Source: a virus
Virus record (IMG/VR): IMGVR_UViG_3300025133_000367
Span: 1 to 34,008 of that record
DNA: 34,008 bases
Strand: one strand, 5' to 3'
Part shown: positions 15,275 to 23,063 of the stretch, one piece after another
Numbering within the stretch: position 1 is the first letter of the stretch
Layout of the letters: every line of letters starts with the position of its first letter
Program-made: the position numbers and the translations under genes
The notes under the pieces: generated by a model
What the model saw: the letters and a program-made list of their open reading frames with translations, nothing else
What the model was told of the DNA's origin: nothing
The model's database searches: none

Positions 15275-17688
15275 TGTTATCTAGAGAACTATTCAATATA
15301 ATACCAGTTAGAGACAAGTCAAAACTACCACTAATAGCATGGGGTGACTTTAAAGAAAAGAAGTATGATGGTAATATTAGTACAGTTAACTATGCAGTAA
15401 TTTGTGGTAAAGTATCTAGTTGTGTTGTGATTGATATTGACAGCCCAGAACTCACACCAGAGATATTTCAAGGATGGGAAGAACTAAAGAAAAAGACTCT
15501 AGTTGTTAAAACAGGGTCTGGTGGGTATCACGTCTATACTAAACCAAAAGATGGTGTGTACCCACCCAAAATGCCATTAACTAATACCAAAGGTCAACAC
15601 ATAGATATACAATCAACAGGTTCGTATGTATTAGGTCCGGGAAGTGTACATCCTAATGGAAACCATTACGAAATAATTAGTACCACTACAGAAGTATTAG
15701 AAATGGATATACCAAACTTCCTTAATCATCTTAAAAAATGGGGGTTCAACACAGAGTATGGCGGACTTAAAAGATTTGATGAAATAGCCAAAGGTAAACT
15801 AGGTAAGGGTGAAAGGAATAACAGTGCATTCAAGTATGCAATAAATCTCCTAGAGAACGTATCAATGGATGCACAGACAGCATGGTCAGAGATGGAAAGA
15901 TGGAATGGAACCCTAAGCCCACCTATGGATAATAGTGAGTTAAAGTTAGTGTTCGAGTCAGCACTCAAAAAGTTCCAACGTAAAGCAGGGGTACAACAAC
16001 CTAAAGAAGAAATAACTCTAAAACATATGAAAGAGATATCAGCAAGTGATGAAGGTTCTACTATATCGTTTTATTCATTTGTATCTGCTATGGATGAACA
16101 TCGTACTATAACAAAGAAACTTATACACAAGTGTAATAGGTGTGGTGGTACATTTACAGCAATATCTAATGGGTTTGAAAATCCTAGAACCCCATCATGT
16201 AAAAAATGTCATGATGAGATGGAACCTGTAGAAGAGACTAGAGAGACTGAAGATATTAGAACCATATTATTACAAGAGTTATCAGAAGAGGTATCAAACA
16301 ACACTCCAGCTAAAAAGACAGCAAGATTACATGGAGAACTAGCAAGACTTGTGTATATATCATCTAGAAAGATTCTAGTAACTGGTAAATTTAGATCAGT
16401 TAAGGTTAAAGGTAAAATGGAAAATGAAATTGTTATAGAGATAACTAACTTAGAGTATGCAGATGAAGACCAAGATGAAATGTCTACTACACCAGAATTA
16501 CAAAAGATACATGAAAACATAAAGACCAATAATAACTTTTTTGATGATATAACTAAATGCTTTGCACCTCACATATTTGGATATGATGATATTAAAAAAT
16601 CAGCAATATTATACATTATAGGTGGTGGTAACTTGAGAAGAAGTGACATACATATATTATTAATTGGTAATCCCGGTAGAGGTAAATCAGAGATACTAAA
16701 AGAGATAGGAACATTAACAAAGTCATCATACGTTAATGGTAAACTATCATCTGGTGCAGGGTTGGCTGCAGGAATGGTTAAATTATCAACAGGCAACAGT
16801 GTAGTACAGACAGGACCATTAACATTATACAAACATGTACTTATAGACGAATTGGATAAGATGAGAAAAGAAGACAGAGCAGCACTATTAGAATCAATGG
16901 AGCAACGTACTGTATCTCTACATAAAGCAGGTGTAGATATGACCGTAGCAGCCAAAGCACGTATCTTTTCAGCATGTAATCCACGACTTGGTAAATGGAA
17001 AGAAGAGTTAGGTCTAGAGCAAAACATTAACTTAGAGTCATTTCTTTTGTCAAGGTTTGATCTAATATGGGGGGTTATCAAGCAATCAACAGTAGAAAGA
17101 GCAAGGGTTGCACATCATATTGTAACTCAATCGGTAACTGAACATGAGTTATTGTTAACACATGATGAGTTTAAGAGATACCTAAATTATTGTTCTACAT
17201 TAGAACCTAAACTATCAGAGAAAGCAGCAAAACACTTGGAAGAGTTTTACATACAAACAGCAGAGTTCATAGAACGTTCTGCAGAGGAATCACTACCATT
17301 AGAGGAGAGACAGTTAGAGGGGTTAATTAGACTAGCAACAGCCCATGCCAAATTACACCTAAAAGACACAGTAGAGGTAATAGATATGCAAGAAGCAATA
17401 AGATTATATGAGGAGAGTCTTCATAGTTTTGGAATAAAGACAGAAGAGGGTCAATACCAAACATCATTAAAGTCTCCTGCTGCAAACAAAGAAGAGGCAT
17501 TCTGGGGTGCAATATATCTCATAGTAGATGAGAACAAACACTTTAGATTAGATGAGTTATTAATCAAACTAAAAGAATACAAGTTCTTTAAGAGTATACA
17601 TGATGCAAAATCATACTTTGAGAATATGGCTGCAAGGTCAAGGGTACTGTTGAATGAGGATGGAAGTTACAGAATCAACAAACTCTAA
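15274..17688 (+). CDS. Primase-polymerase (AEP) fused to MCM replicative helicase
   Basis: 804 residues. N-terminal AEP prim-pol domain: catalytic DxD at D54/D56 (VVIDIDS), GSGGYHVY at 81-88, and HIDIQSTGSYVLGPGSVHPN at 109-128. A PriCT-like helical region follows (about 160-235). Two CxxC pairs, C286/C289 and C308/C311, form a zinc finger as in MCM N-domains. The AAA+ core has Walker A GNPGRGKS at 464-471, Walker B VLIDELDKM at 521-529, sensor-1 SACNP at 566-570 and the arginine-finger motif LLSRFD at 590-595. The C-terminus looks like a winged helix. It should unwind viral DNA and make primers, perhaps also extend them. Fusions of this type are known from mobile elements (for example Bacillus cereus prophage MCM). 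Confidence 0.9.
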   Translation: MLSRELFNIIPVRDKSKLPLIAWGDFKEKKYDGNISTVNYAVICGKVSSCVVIDIDSPELTPEIFQGWEELKKKTLVVKTGSGGYHVYTKPKDGVYPPKMPLTNTKGQHIDIQSTGSYVLGPGSVHPNGNHYEIISTTTEVLEMDIPNFLNHLKKWGFNTEYGGLKRFDEIAKGKLGKGERNNSAFKYAINLLENVSMDAQTAWSEMERWNGTLSPPMDNSELKLVFESALKKFQRKAGVQQPKEEITLKHMKEISASDEGSTISFYSFVSAMDEHRTITKKLIHKCNRCGGTFTAISNGFENPRTPSCKKCHDEMEPVEETRETEDIRTILLQELSEEVSNNTPAKKTARLHGELARLVYISSRKILVTGKFRSVKVKGKMENEIVIEITNLEYADEDQDEMSTTPELQKIHENIKTNNNFFDDITKCFAPHIFGYDDIKKSAILYIIGGGNLRRSDIHILLIGNPGRGKSEILKEIGTLTKSSYVNGKLSSGAGLAAGMVKLSTGNSVVQTGPLTLYKHVLIDELDKMRKEDRAALLESMEQRTVSLHKAGVDMTVAAKARIFSACNPRLGKWKEELGLEQNINLESFLLSRFDLIWGVIKQSTVERARVAHHIVTQSVTEHELLLTHDEFKRYLNYCSTLEPKLSEKAAKHLEEFYIQTAEFIERSAEESLPLEERQLEGLIRLATAHAKLHLKDTVEVIDMQEAIRLYEESLHSFGIKTEEGQYQTSLKSPAANKEEAFWGAIYLIVDENKHFRLDELLIKLKEYKFFKSIHDAKSYFENMAARSRVLLNEDGSYRINKL

Positions 17689-17720
17689 TCCTTCTCCTAC
17701 GGTGGAAGGTAGGGATCTAC

Positions 17721-17727
17721 TTATATT
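17721..17727 (+). promoter_or_regulatory. TATA box (TTATATT) for the SWIM gene
   Basis: 23-29 bases before ATG 17750. It favours that start over an upstream in-frame ATG at 17654 inside the MCM gene. Confidence 0.55.
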
Positions 17728-17749
17728 CCAAATTAGTGTATTCTATTGT

Positions 17750-18058
17750 ATGAGTTTAAAATACAAATACCAAGACATTGGTTCAGCAAACCAAGAAAAA
17801 TTGGAAAAGGGAATACAACTGGTCATAGATGAAAAAGTACATCAATACGATGACAATGAATTAAGATTCTATGTAGAGGGTGAAGAGAGGCATGAAGTAA
17901 ATCTTTCAAGTGTAAAATGCACATGTCAAGATTTTGAATTTAGAGGAAAACACCAAAAACCAGATGAACTAGGCAGAAAGTGTAAACACATACATGCATG
18001 TGTATTATACAGGAAAGCACAAATAGGCGAAATATCTATACAGGGGGTGAAAGTATGA
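17750..18058 (+). CDS. SWIM zinc-finger protein
   Basis: 102 residues from ATG 17750. The SWIM signature CxC-x(n)-CxH is clear: C57/C59 (VKCTCQDFEF) and C78/H80 (GRKCKHIHA). The N-terminal part is a small alpha/beta domain ending in a beta hairpin (ELRFYVEGEERHEVNLSS), the usual strand arrangement before SWIM. Stand-alone SWIM proteins are frequent in archaea and their viruses and bind DNA or protein partners in recombination. Context next to RadA, MCM and a resolvase fits. ATGA overlap couples it to the next gene. Confidence 0.75.
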   Translation: MSLKYKYQDIGSANQEKLEKGIQLVIDEKVHQYDDNELRFYVEGEERHEVNLSSVKCTCQDFEFRGKHQKPDELGRKCKHIHACVLYRKAQIGEISIQGVKV

Positions 18059-18375
18059 TAAGATTAGAAGAAGAAAAACCAAAATGTAATAATGGACACT
18101 GTGAACACCCAGAAGAAGAACATGAAGCAGGAGTATGTATGCATATTACAGACCCAGAATTAAAGGATAAGCCAACTAATGCAAAATATTGCCCATGTAA
18201 GAGAGACCCAGAGTTCATCAGAACATATGCACAAATAGAGAAATATGAAGGCAAAGGATGGATGGAACCAACTAAAGAAGATATAATGATTACTAAAGAG
18301 TGTAAAAACTGTAAAGCAGTATCATTAATCAGAGTAGATGGTCATCTTTGCACTACTTGTGAACGTGGTGTGTAA
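18055..18375 (+). CDS. Cys/His-rich zinc-binding protein, 106 aa
   Basis: Starts at ATG 18055 in ATGA overlap, behind the Shine-Dalgarno GGGGGTGA. Eleven Cys and several His residues in three groups: CNNGHCEH (11-18), CMH...CPC (28-48) and CKNC...CTTC (83-102). The last pair is a classical zinc ribbon. Two or more zinc sites are likely. Role unknown; probably binds nucleic acid or RNA polymerase. Confidence 0.65.
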   Translation: MIRLEEEKPKCNNGHCEHPEEEHEAGVCMHITDPELKDKPTNAKYCPCKRDPEFIRTYAQIEKYEGKGWMEPTKEDIMITKECKNCKAVSLIRVDGHLCTTCERGV

Positions 18376-18377
18376 CG

Positions 18378-18397
18378 CTACCTATAAATATAGGTAG
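18378..18397 (+). promoter_or_regulatory. TATA box inside a perfect 8-bp palindrome (promoter/operator)
   Basis: CTACCTAT and ATAGGTAG form a perfect inverted repeat around AAAT, so the TATA box TATAAATA is exactly centred in it. It sits 18-37 bases before ATG 18415. A dimeric regulator binding here would block TBP. Confidence 0.6.
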
Positions 18398-18414
18398 AGT
18401 TATATACTCTATAG

Positions 18415-18864
18415 ATGGTAGAACTTGAGGATGTTGTCTCTAGACGTGACTATAGACTCAAGCCAACCTTTAAAAAAAGATGCACTAAATGTGACAATTT
18501 CCTTGTTTTATTAAGATATAACAGTTCAATATCCCAATGGTGTGGTAGATGTAAATTGATTTATCCTATAAAAAGAGCATGTACATATTGTGGTGGGTTA
18601 TTTGCATTTGATGATTTAGACTGTGGGTTATGTGATAAGATAATAGAGAAAATAGCTACTGCAGAAGTAGGTGTAGAACAGAATGAAAAGACCATAAGAC
18701 GTATTACACGTAAACATAAGAGAGGAGAGATGACAGATTTAGATTTTCAAAATCATAAACAAATATGCTTAGAGGAGATAGTAAAATGTACAAAAGAAGG
18801 GGAAAGATTAAGAAAACATCGGGAAATAGGAAAGCCTTCAGAGACTCAAACGCAAAAGCAGTAA
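18415..18864 (+). CDS. Multi-zinc-ribbon protein, 149 aa
   Basis: Three CxxC-type pairs in the N-terminal 80 residues: CTKC (23-26), CGRC (43-46), CTYC (57-60) and CGLC (70-73), so two zinc ribbons. The C-terminal half is a charged helix (EQNEKTIRRITRKHKRGEMT and beyond), a possible coiled coil. Its last 79 bases are read in a second frame as the start of the resolvase gene. Function unknown; DNA- or RNA-polymerase-binding is plausible. Confidence 0.65.
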   Translation: MVELEDVVSRRDYRLKPTFKKRCTKCDNFLVLLRYNSSISQWCGRCKLIYPIKRACTYCGGLFAFDDLDCGLCDKIIEKIATAEVGVEQNEKTIRRITRKHKRGEMTDLDFQNHKQICLEEIVKCTKEGERLRKHREIGKPSETQTQKQ

Positions 18865-19154
18865 AGTGGCTGCATGAGCATGGGTTTAGGCAGGTCCTAC
18901 TAAGAACCCACTGTAGACATAAGGATTTTGTGTATGCACATAAATTTCATAAGTATCTATCAACAGATTATTGGAATAAATGGGATGGTATGTGTTTTGA
19001 TAAGCAGGGGTATTTGTGGTTCATACAGATAAAAACATGTGGTTTCCCTAAAGACAGTGACATATTAGACTGGATAGAAGATAAGAAAGGCATGAGGGCA
19101 TTATCTATTAGATTCAAGCCCAAAACAGCCTTACGCTTCTATTATAATATTTAA
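18786..19154 (+). CDS. Predicted Holliday-junction resolvase / PD-(D/E)xK-type nuclease
   Basis: 122 residues from ATG 18786, preceded by the Shine-Dalgarno GAGGAGA (18772-18778). An N-terminal basic helix, then D67 (NKWDGMCFDKQGY) and strand WFIQIKTCG with Q81-x-K83. D-x(n)-(E/Q)-x-K is the active-site pattern of archaeal Hjc-like and related nucleases; Q instead of E occurs in several of them. It could resolve recombination intermediates made with RadA or trim branched DNA before packaging. The upstream in-frame start at 18765 lacks a ribosome site. It overlaps the previous gene by 79 bases in another frame. Confidence 0.6.
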   Translation: MYKRRGKIKKTSGNRKAFRDSNAKAVKWLHEHGFRQVLLRTHCRHKDFVYAHKFHKYLSTDYWNKWDGMCFDKQGYLWFIQIKTCGFPKDSDILDWIEDKKGMRALSIRFKPKTALRFYYNI

Positions 19155-19178
19155 ATGCTAGGAAAGGATAGATAACGT

Positions 19179-19520
19179 ATGGCATACTTCCAATTCACGA
19201 AGGTCAAACAGATATTGGGTCAAACAGGCACATCTAACGATGATAAGATTCAGCATTATGGAGAAATGGCAGATACATTTATTAATTCCTACCTAACAGA
19301 TGTAAGAAATATAGATATACCTGTAACAGTAACAGATTTCACATCTAGTGCAGAATTTAATGTATTACTGGATATTGCAAATCAATTAACAGTAGCATAT
19401 TTCTATAAATTCGAGTCAGGAGACACCAGTACAGCAGACCAAGCTGAAGCAGTATGGTTAAGATTCTTCACCTCAAAGTTTCAACGCCCAAGATTCAAAG
19501 CTAGAGGAGCAGAGTTTTGA
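19179..19520 (+). CDS. Head-tail adaptor (connector) protein, gp6-like
   Basis: 113 residues, almost all helical: FTKVKQILGQTGTSNDDKIQHYGEMADTFINSYL, then a beta-turn segment and a long helix LLDIANQLTVAYFYKFESGD, ending with a basic tail. This layout is typical of head-tail connector adaptor proteins bound below the portal. The next gene is a neck-like beta protein coupled by overlap. Both lie far from the other head genes, among DNA-metabolism genes. A GGAAAGGA site and an AT-rich TATA-like stretch (19146-19155) precede it. Confidence 0.6.
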   Translation: MAYFQFTKVKQILGQTGTSNDDKIQHYGEMADTFINSYLTDVRNIDIPVTVTDFTSSAEFNVLLDIANQLTVAYFYKFESGDTSTADQAEAVWLRFFTSKFQRPRFKARGAEF

Positions 19521-19777
19521 TTTATGAGTTTTGGCTAGTTGGAAATGGCGGTAATATTAGTGATACGTTATTATTCTCAACTGATTTAGAATCATGGTCA
19601 AGACCAACTAAAGGGCAACAGATAAAAATCAAACACACTCTATTTGAAGTATTAAGAACCGATCCAATCACATTACCACCTGATTCAGAAACAGTAAAGA
19701 TTTATATTGAAAAATATAATCCAGTTAGACCATTTAAACGTGATATGAAAATAACACGAAGAATGGAAGGCATATAG
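19517..19777 (+). CDS. Neck / head-closure-like protein, TTG start
   Basis: 86 residues, beta-rich: FWLVGNGGNISDTLLFSTDL, KGQQIKIKHTLFEVLRTDPI, VKIYIEKYNPVRPFK. Small barrel proteins directly after the adaptor are usually head-closure (stopper) or neck proteins. The start is TTG at 19517, overlapping the previous stop as TTGA, with GAGGAG 7 bases upstream; no ATG occurs until near the end. Role from synteny. Confidence 0.5.
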   Translation: MIYEFWLVGNGGNISDTLLFSTDLESWSRPTKGQQIKIKHTLFEVLRTDPITLPPDSETVKIYIEKYNPVRPFKRDMKITRRMEGI

Positions 19778-19782
19778 TATAG

Positions 19783-19792
19783 TTTATATTTA
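19783..19792 (+). promoter_or_regulatory. TATA box for the exonuclease gene
   Basis: TTTATATTTA, 20-29 bases before the GTG start at 19812; there is no Shine-Dalgarno, so a leaderless GTG start. Confidence 0.55.
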
Positions 19793-19811
19793 ACATATAC
19801 CATTATAGATT

Positions 19812-20579
19812 GTGAAAACTAATATTCATGGTAATTATAAACGCATATTACCAATAGAAAAAATTGCACAAAAGTTTGAATTACATCAGAAACTACATAA
19901 TTTTGAAGTAGATGAATTATTCAAAGATGAAAAACATAAAAAATTTTCAGATATACAAATTAGATACCTACAGGTTGGTGTAAGAAAACAATTTATCTTT
20001 GATATTGAAACATCGGATTTCAACCCACATAGTAATTTCATCATATGTTATAATGGTATTATGAGAGATATGGTTACAGGCGAAATAGAATATATAGAAG
20101 ATGCTATGACTAAAAAGGACATAAAGAAAGCTGTAGATGAACAGACATTTGACTTTGATAAAAGACTGTTAGAGACATTATCATGGAATATCAAACAAGC
20201 AGACCAGATAGTAGGGCATTACTCAACTAGGTTCGATTACCCATATTTTGTATCAAGATGTATGTTAACTAAACAAGATGACCTAATACCAACATACGGT
20301 AGAATACTACACCAAGACACATGGAGAATGATGAAAAAGTCAATAAATCCTAGTTGGAAGGGTAATACATTACGAAACTTCATCAAATTAACAGGGGGTA
20401 AAGACGAAAAGACCTTTGTAGATTTAAAATATTGGTACATAACACATTTTAAGGACCATAAAGAATGGCAAAAGGCTATGAATTACATACAAGACCATTG
20501 TAGAAAAGATGTGAAGATGACATATGAAGGATTAAAGAAAGCAGAGCTGTTCAATCCAATCAGCAGGACACGAATATAA
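19812..20579 (+). CDS. Stand-alone DEDD 3'-5' exonuclease (PolB-exonuclease-like)
   Basis: 255 residues starting at GTG. ExoI: FIFDIETSDF with D64/E66. ExoII: IVGHYSTRFDYPYF with D142. ExoIII: DHCRKDVKMTY with D233. The arrangement and the surrounding sequence resemble the exonuclease domain of family-B DNA polymerases, but no polymerase domain follows. In PolB the ExoIII motif is YxxxD; here His229 replaces Tyr at that spot. It could proofread for the primase-polymerase or host polymerase, or process ends. TAATG overlap with the next gene. Confidence 0.8.
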   Translation: MKTNIHGNYKRILPIEKIAQKFELHQKLHNFEVDELFKDEKHKKFSDIQIRYLQVGVRKQFIFDIETSDFNPHSNFIICYNGIMRDMVTGEIEYIEDAMTKKDIKKAVDEQTFDFDKRLLETLSWNIKQADQIVGHYSTRFDYPYFVSRCMLTKQDDLIPTYGRILHQDTWRMMKKSINPSWKGNTLRNFIKLTGGKDEKTFVDLKYWYITHFKDHKEWQKAMNYIQDHCRKDVKMTYEGLKKAELFNPISRTRI

Positions 20580-20785
20580 TGGTAGACACACCACCAACAC
20601 CAGAAGTATCACTACCAAGTGAAATACAGATAGAGGTAAACGATAACACTACTGCATATAATCATAATGTAGCTATAAGAATGACAGATGGGTCAGGTAA
20701 AACCAGCCCAGAAGAGTTATCAAAAATAGCTATGAAAAGAATAAAAGAGATTAGAGAGGAGTTAAAAAATGGCACTCACAAGTAG
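20579..20785 (+). CDS. Small hypothetical protein, 68 aa
   Basis: Pro/Thr-rich N-terminus, a Gly/Ser turn, then a helix SPEELSKIAMKRIKEIREEL. Coupled to the exonuclease by TAATG and overlaps the next gene by 17 bases. No domain recognised. Confidence 0.55.
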   Translation: MVDTPPTPEVSLPSEIQIEVNDNTTAYNHNVAIRMTDGSGKTSPEELSKIAMKRIKEIREELKNGTHK

Positions 20786-21038
20786 AGAAGGATTCATAGC
20801 ATGGTTCACAGCATTCCAAATGGCACACACCGTAACAGGTGTTGATACTGAAGACTTAACACAGGAATTTCTTAACCTATACCATTCTGTTTTAGATACA
20901 ATGTGGCAGTCAAAATATTCAGATTTATCACAAGAGGAGATTTCAGAAATTATGGATGATATTAACATGGAGTTAATGAAAACAAGAGATATAATGGCAG
21001 AAGCAATAGAACAAGATAGATTAGGAGAAAGAGTATGA
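20769..21038 (+). CDS. Small helical acidic protein, 89 aa
   Basis: All-helical by eye: SREGFIAWFTAFQMAHTVTG, then a long acidic C-terminal helix region (EEISEIMDDINMELMKTRDI). The Shine-Dalgarno GAGGAG (20755-20760) is about 8 bases upstream. It precedes a small HTH protein and the small terminase, so a packaging-related role is possible, but no family is recognised. Confidence 0.55.
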   Translation: MALTSREGFIAWFTAFQMAHTVTGVDTEDLTQEFLNLYHSVLDTMWQSKYSDLSQEEISEIMDDINMELMKTRDIMAEAIEQDRLGERV

Positions 21039-21169
21039 AAGGTAGTAGATATGCAAGAAACAATGGTAAAGTAATAACAGCAAAAGAGATAGCAGATGCT
21101 GCAGGGATAAACACCATAACATTGTTTTATAATGCAAAGATGCTTAAAGAAATTATAAAATCCTTATAA
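21035..21169 (+). CDS. Helix-turn-helix microprotein, 44 aa
   Basis: The frame from ATG 21035 (ATGA overlap with the previous stop) encodes 44 residues. After a basic N-terminus, KVITAKEIADAAGINTITLF reads as a helix-turn-helix (A-K-E-I-A-x-A-A-G-I-N at the turn), followed by YNAKMLKEIIKSL. It is just upstream of the small terminase gene, and could be a transcription regulator or a DNA-recognition helper in packaging. Confidence 0.5.
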   Translation: MKGSRYARNNGKVITAKEIADAAGINTITLFYNAKMLKEIIKSL

Positions 21170-21171
21170 AC
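21164..21171 (+). promoter_or_regulatory. TATA box (TTATAAAC) for the small terminase
   Basis: 22-29 bases before ATG 21193; AGTATTAC lies between the two (21183-21190). Confidence 0.5.
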
Positions 21172-21192
21172 CATAATACCCTAGTATTACCT

Positions 21193-21696
21193 ATGCCTAA
21201 AAAACTAGGGAAAACTAGGGCAAAAGGTGGTAGACCCACAAAAGCTAAACAGGTTGAAATTAGAAAAAAGTGTGAGGAAGAATATATGAAATACCATTCA
21301 GCAGCATATGCAGCAAGAGTCTTAGACCTTAACTCTAACACAGTAGAGAAATACTTTAGAGAGTTCCAAGAAGCAGAGTTAGAGGAGACAAATAGGGATT
21401 TTGTAATCAAACAACATTCAGTAAAGAACAAAGTAGTAGCACGATTAGATGATATATTAGAAAAACTGGATAAACAGTATAGAGATATTGATAATGAATT
21501 AACAGAAAAAAAGCAAGATGAACTTGATAAAGGTAGGTATGAAGCCATGAAGACCACAGTATTAAAATCAATATCAGATATCCTGCAGCAGAAAGCAAGT
21601 ATAGAGACCACACCAACATTAGATATAACTATAGATAAATACATAGAGGAGACATATGGACAGCATATTAGCGAAAAAGTGGCAAAACCTCAATAG
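21193..21696 (+). CDS. terS: Terminase small subunit
   Basis: 167 residues. A very basic N-terminus (KKLGKTRAKGGRPTKAKQ), an HTH-like stretch (SAAYAARVLDLNSNTVEKYF at about 36-55), a long helical/coiled-coil segment (KNKVVARLDDILEKLDKQYR and onward), and a short C-terminus. This HTH-plus-oligomerisation layout and the directly overlapping ATPase gene identify the DNA-recognition subunit of the packaging motor. It overlaps the ATPase gene by 41 bases. Confidence 0.7.
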   Translation: MPKKLGKTRAKGGRPTKAKQVEIRKKCEEEYMKYHSAAYAARVLDLNSNTVEKYFREFQEAELEETNRDFVIKQHSVKNKVVARLDDILEKLDKQYRDIDNELTEKKQDELDKGRYEAMKTTVLKSISDILQQKASIETTPTLDITIDKYIEETYGQHISEKVAKPQ

Positions 21697-22561
21697 AACT
21701 GGTATACAGAAAGCCCAATCTGTAGAACTAGAGATGGAGACAAAGACCTTCAATGTACCTGAAGACTTTGAAAAGTTCAATGAGATGATAGGTGCACCCA
21801 TACATCCGGGAACAGGAGAACGTACACCCATATTTGATTATCAGGATGATTACTTTAAAGCATGGCAGAAGCATCATAAACTCATACTAAACAAGTCTAG
21901 GAAGATAGGTGCAACAGAGACAGCACTCCGTATTATAGCATATAATTGCATAATAGGTAGGTATTCAGGTCATCGTGTGATGATTGTAGCAGGTAACAAA
22001 CAAGAAGTAGCCAATAGATTTATACAAAGGTTCAAGTCATTGTTCATGAAAGGCTTTACAGACCTAGATGGTAAAACATATGAATATGATGATATTATTA
22101 CAAAAGAGGATAGTAAATCATGTATGGTTAATAATACATTTGTACAGGCATATCCAGCCAATGAGTCAGTGAGAGGTGAGGAGAATGTAAAATGTGTATT
22201 TATGTCAGAGTGTGCATTTATAAACCTGATTGACGATACTAAAGTATACAATGCCCTTCACCCTAATGTTGCAAACATATCGGATGCAGATTTCGTCATG
22301 GAGTCTACGCCTAATGGAAAGAGGGGTTTCTTTTGGACCAACTTTGATGCGGGTTCTGAATACCATAAATTAGAGCAACCATATACGGTATCATTAGGTA
22401 AACTATTAGATAAGAAATTCATAGAGACCGAAAAGGATAACCCAAGAATTGACTTTGAACAGGAATATTGCTGCAAGTTTACAACATCATTATCTGGTGC
22501 ATTCAAAGAGGATGAGATAATATTTGAAGAGAAAGATATAAATTATTATAACGATATATAA
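21656..22561 (+). CDS. terL: Terminase large subunit, ATPase half (split gene)
   Basis: 301 residues, behind GAGGAG 4 bases before its ATG. The ATPase signatures are: Walker A-like LNKSRKIGATET at 78-89 (A replaces the usual K after G), adenine-side AYQDD-type segment at 61-65 (DYQDD), Walker B-like CVFMSECAF at 180-188 where E185 is kept but the preceding Asp is Ser, and coupling motif MESTPNGKRG at 215-224. The protein stops at the linker, right where the RNase H-like nuclease should begin; the nuclease half lies 5.2 kb downstream at 27760. No intein motifs are at the edge. It should power DNA translocation into the head as a separate chain. Confidence 0.85.
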   Translation: MDSILAKKWQNLNRTGIQKAQSVELEMETKTFNVPEDFEKFNEMIGAPIHPGTGERTPIFDYQDDYFKAWQKHHKLILNKSRKIGATETALRIIAYNCIIGRYSGHRVMIVAGNKQEVANRFIQRFKSLFMKGFTDLDGKTYEYDDIITKEDSKSCMVNNTFVQAYPANESVRGEENVKCVFMSECAFINLIDDTKVYNALHPNVANISDADFVMESTPNGKRGFFWTNFDAGSEYHKLEQPYTVSLGKLLDKKFIETEKDNPRIDFEQEYCCKFTTSLSGAFKEDEIIFEEKDINYYNDI

Positions 22562-22565
22562 GGAT

Positions 22566-22778
22566 ATGGATGAGATACAAGACCTCATTAACGAGACAAA
22601 ACGTAATGAACAATATTGGGAGAGAGTCGTTGAGGAATTAGGTGTACATAAAAATGTATTAGAAAAAAGAGGTGAACCTGTTTATGACCGACTAAAAGAC
22701 CTATTAGACATGGGTGTACAGCAATATCACATTTATAACGCTTTAATAACAGAACTGAACATAATAAAACATGGTTGA
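22566..22778 (+). CDS. Small acidic helical protein, 70 aa
   Basis: Four bases after the terminase ATPase stop, with AAGGA before its ATG. Two charged helices (EIQDLINETKRNEQYWERVVE and PVYDRLKDLLDMG). It overlaps the next gene by 8 bases. First gene of the island between the terminase halves; family not recognised. Confidence 0.5.
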   Translation: MDEIQDLINETKRNEQYWERVVEELGVHKNVLEKRGEPVYDRLKDLLDMGVQQYHIYNALITELNIIKHG

Positions 22779-22947
22779 TGTTGAATTAGACGAGTCTGAC
22801 TACAAAACTATATTGGCATGGTATGAATTAGCTTTTGCAGGTAAAGACGTAAAGGCACATAAAACAAAAGACCTAGACACATTAAACAAAATTGGTGTTA
22901 TGTGTAAGGCATATCTAAAGGAATTAAAAGACGAGGCAGAGTCATGA
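22771..22947 (+). CDS. Small hypothetical protein, 58 aa
   Basis: The frame from ATG 22771 encodes 58 residues: an acidic N-terminus, helix YKTILAWYELAFAGKDVKAH, and helix LDTLNKIGVMCKAYLKELKD. Overlaps both neighbours (8 and 4 bases), which supports real coupled translation. Confidence 0.5.
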   Translation: MVDVELDESDYKTILAWYELAFAGKDVKAHKTKDLDTLNKIGVMCKAYLKELKDEAES

Positions 22948-23063
22948 TAGGAGATATAGGGTTTACATTGATATGTATGGCATATTTTTTTGGTGGTATA
23001 ACGATAGGTTATTATGTGGCAACGTGGAAGAATAGAAAGAGAGGAGACGGAAGATGGGATTAA
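22944..23063 (+). CDS. Single-pass membrane microprotein, 39 aa
   Basis: The frame from ATG 22944 (ATGA overlap) encodes 39 residues with one hydrophobic segment (IGFTLICMAYFFGGITIGYY) and a basic C-terminus (KNRKRGDGR), expected to stay in the cytoplasm. It could be a small holin-like or membrane-anchoring protein. Confidence 0.5.
   Translation: MIGDIGFTLICMAYFFGGITIGYYVATWKNRKRGDGRWD

Noticed and set aside
16569-17081. 170-codon - strand frame opposite the MCM ATPase core
   Set aside because: Antisense to the Walker motifs; no start signals.
17654-17749. Longer N-terminus for the SWIM protein
   Set aside because: Overlaps the MCM gene and passes through the promoter of the shorter form.
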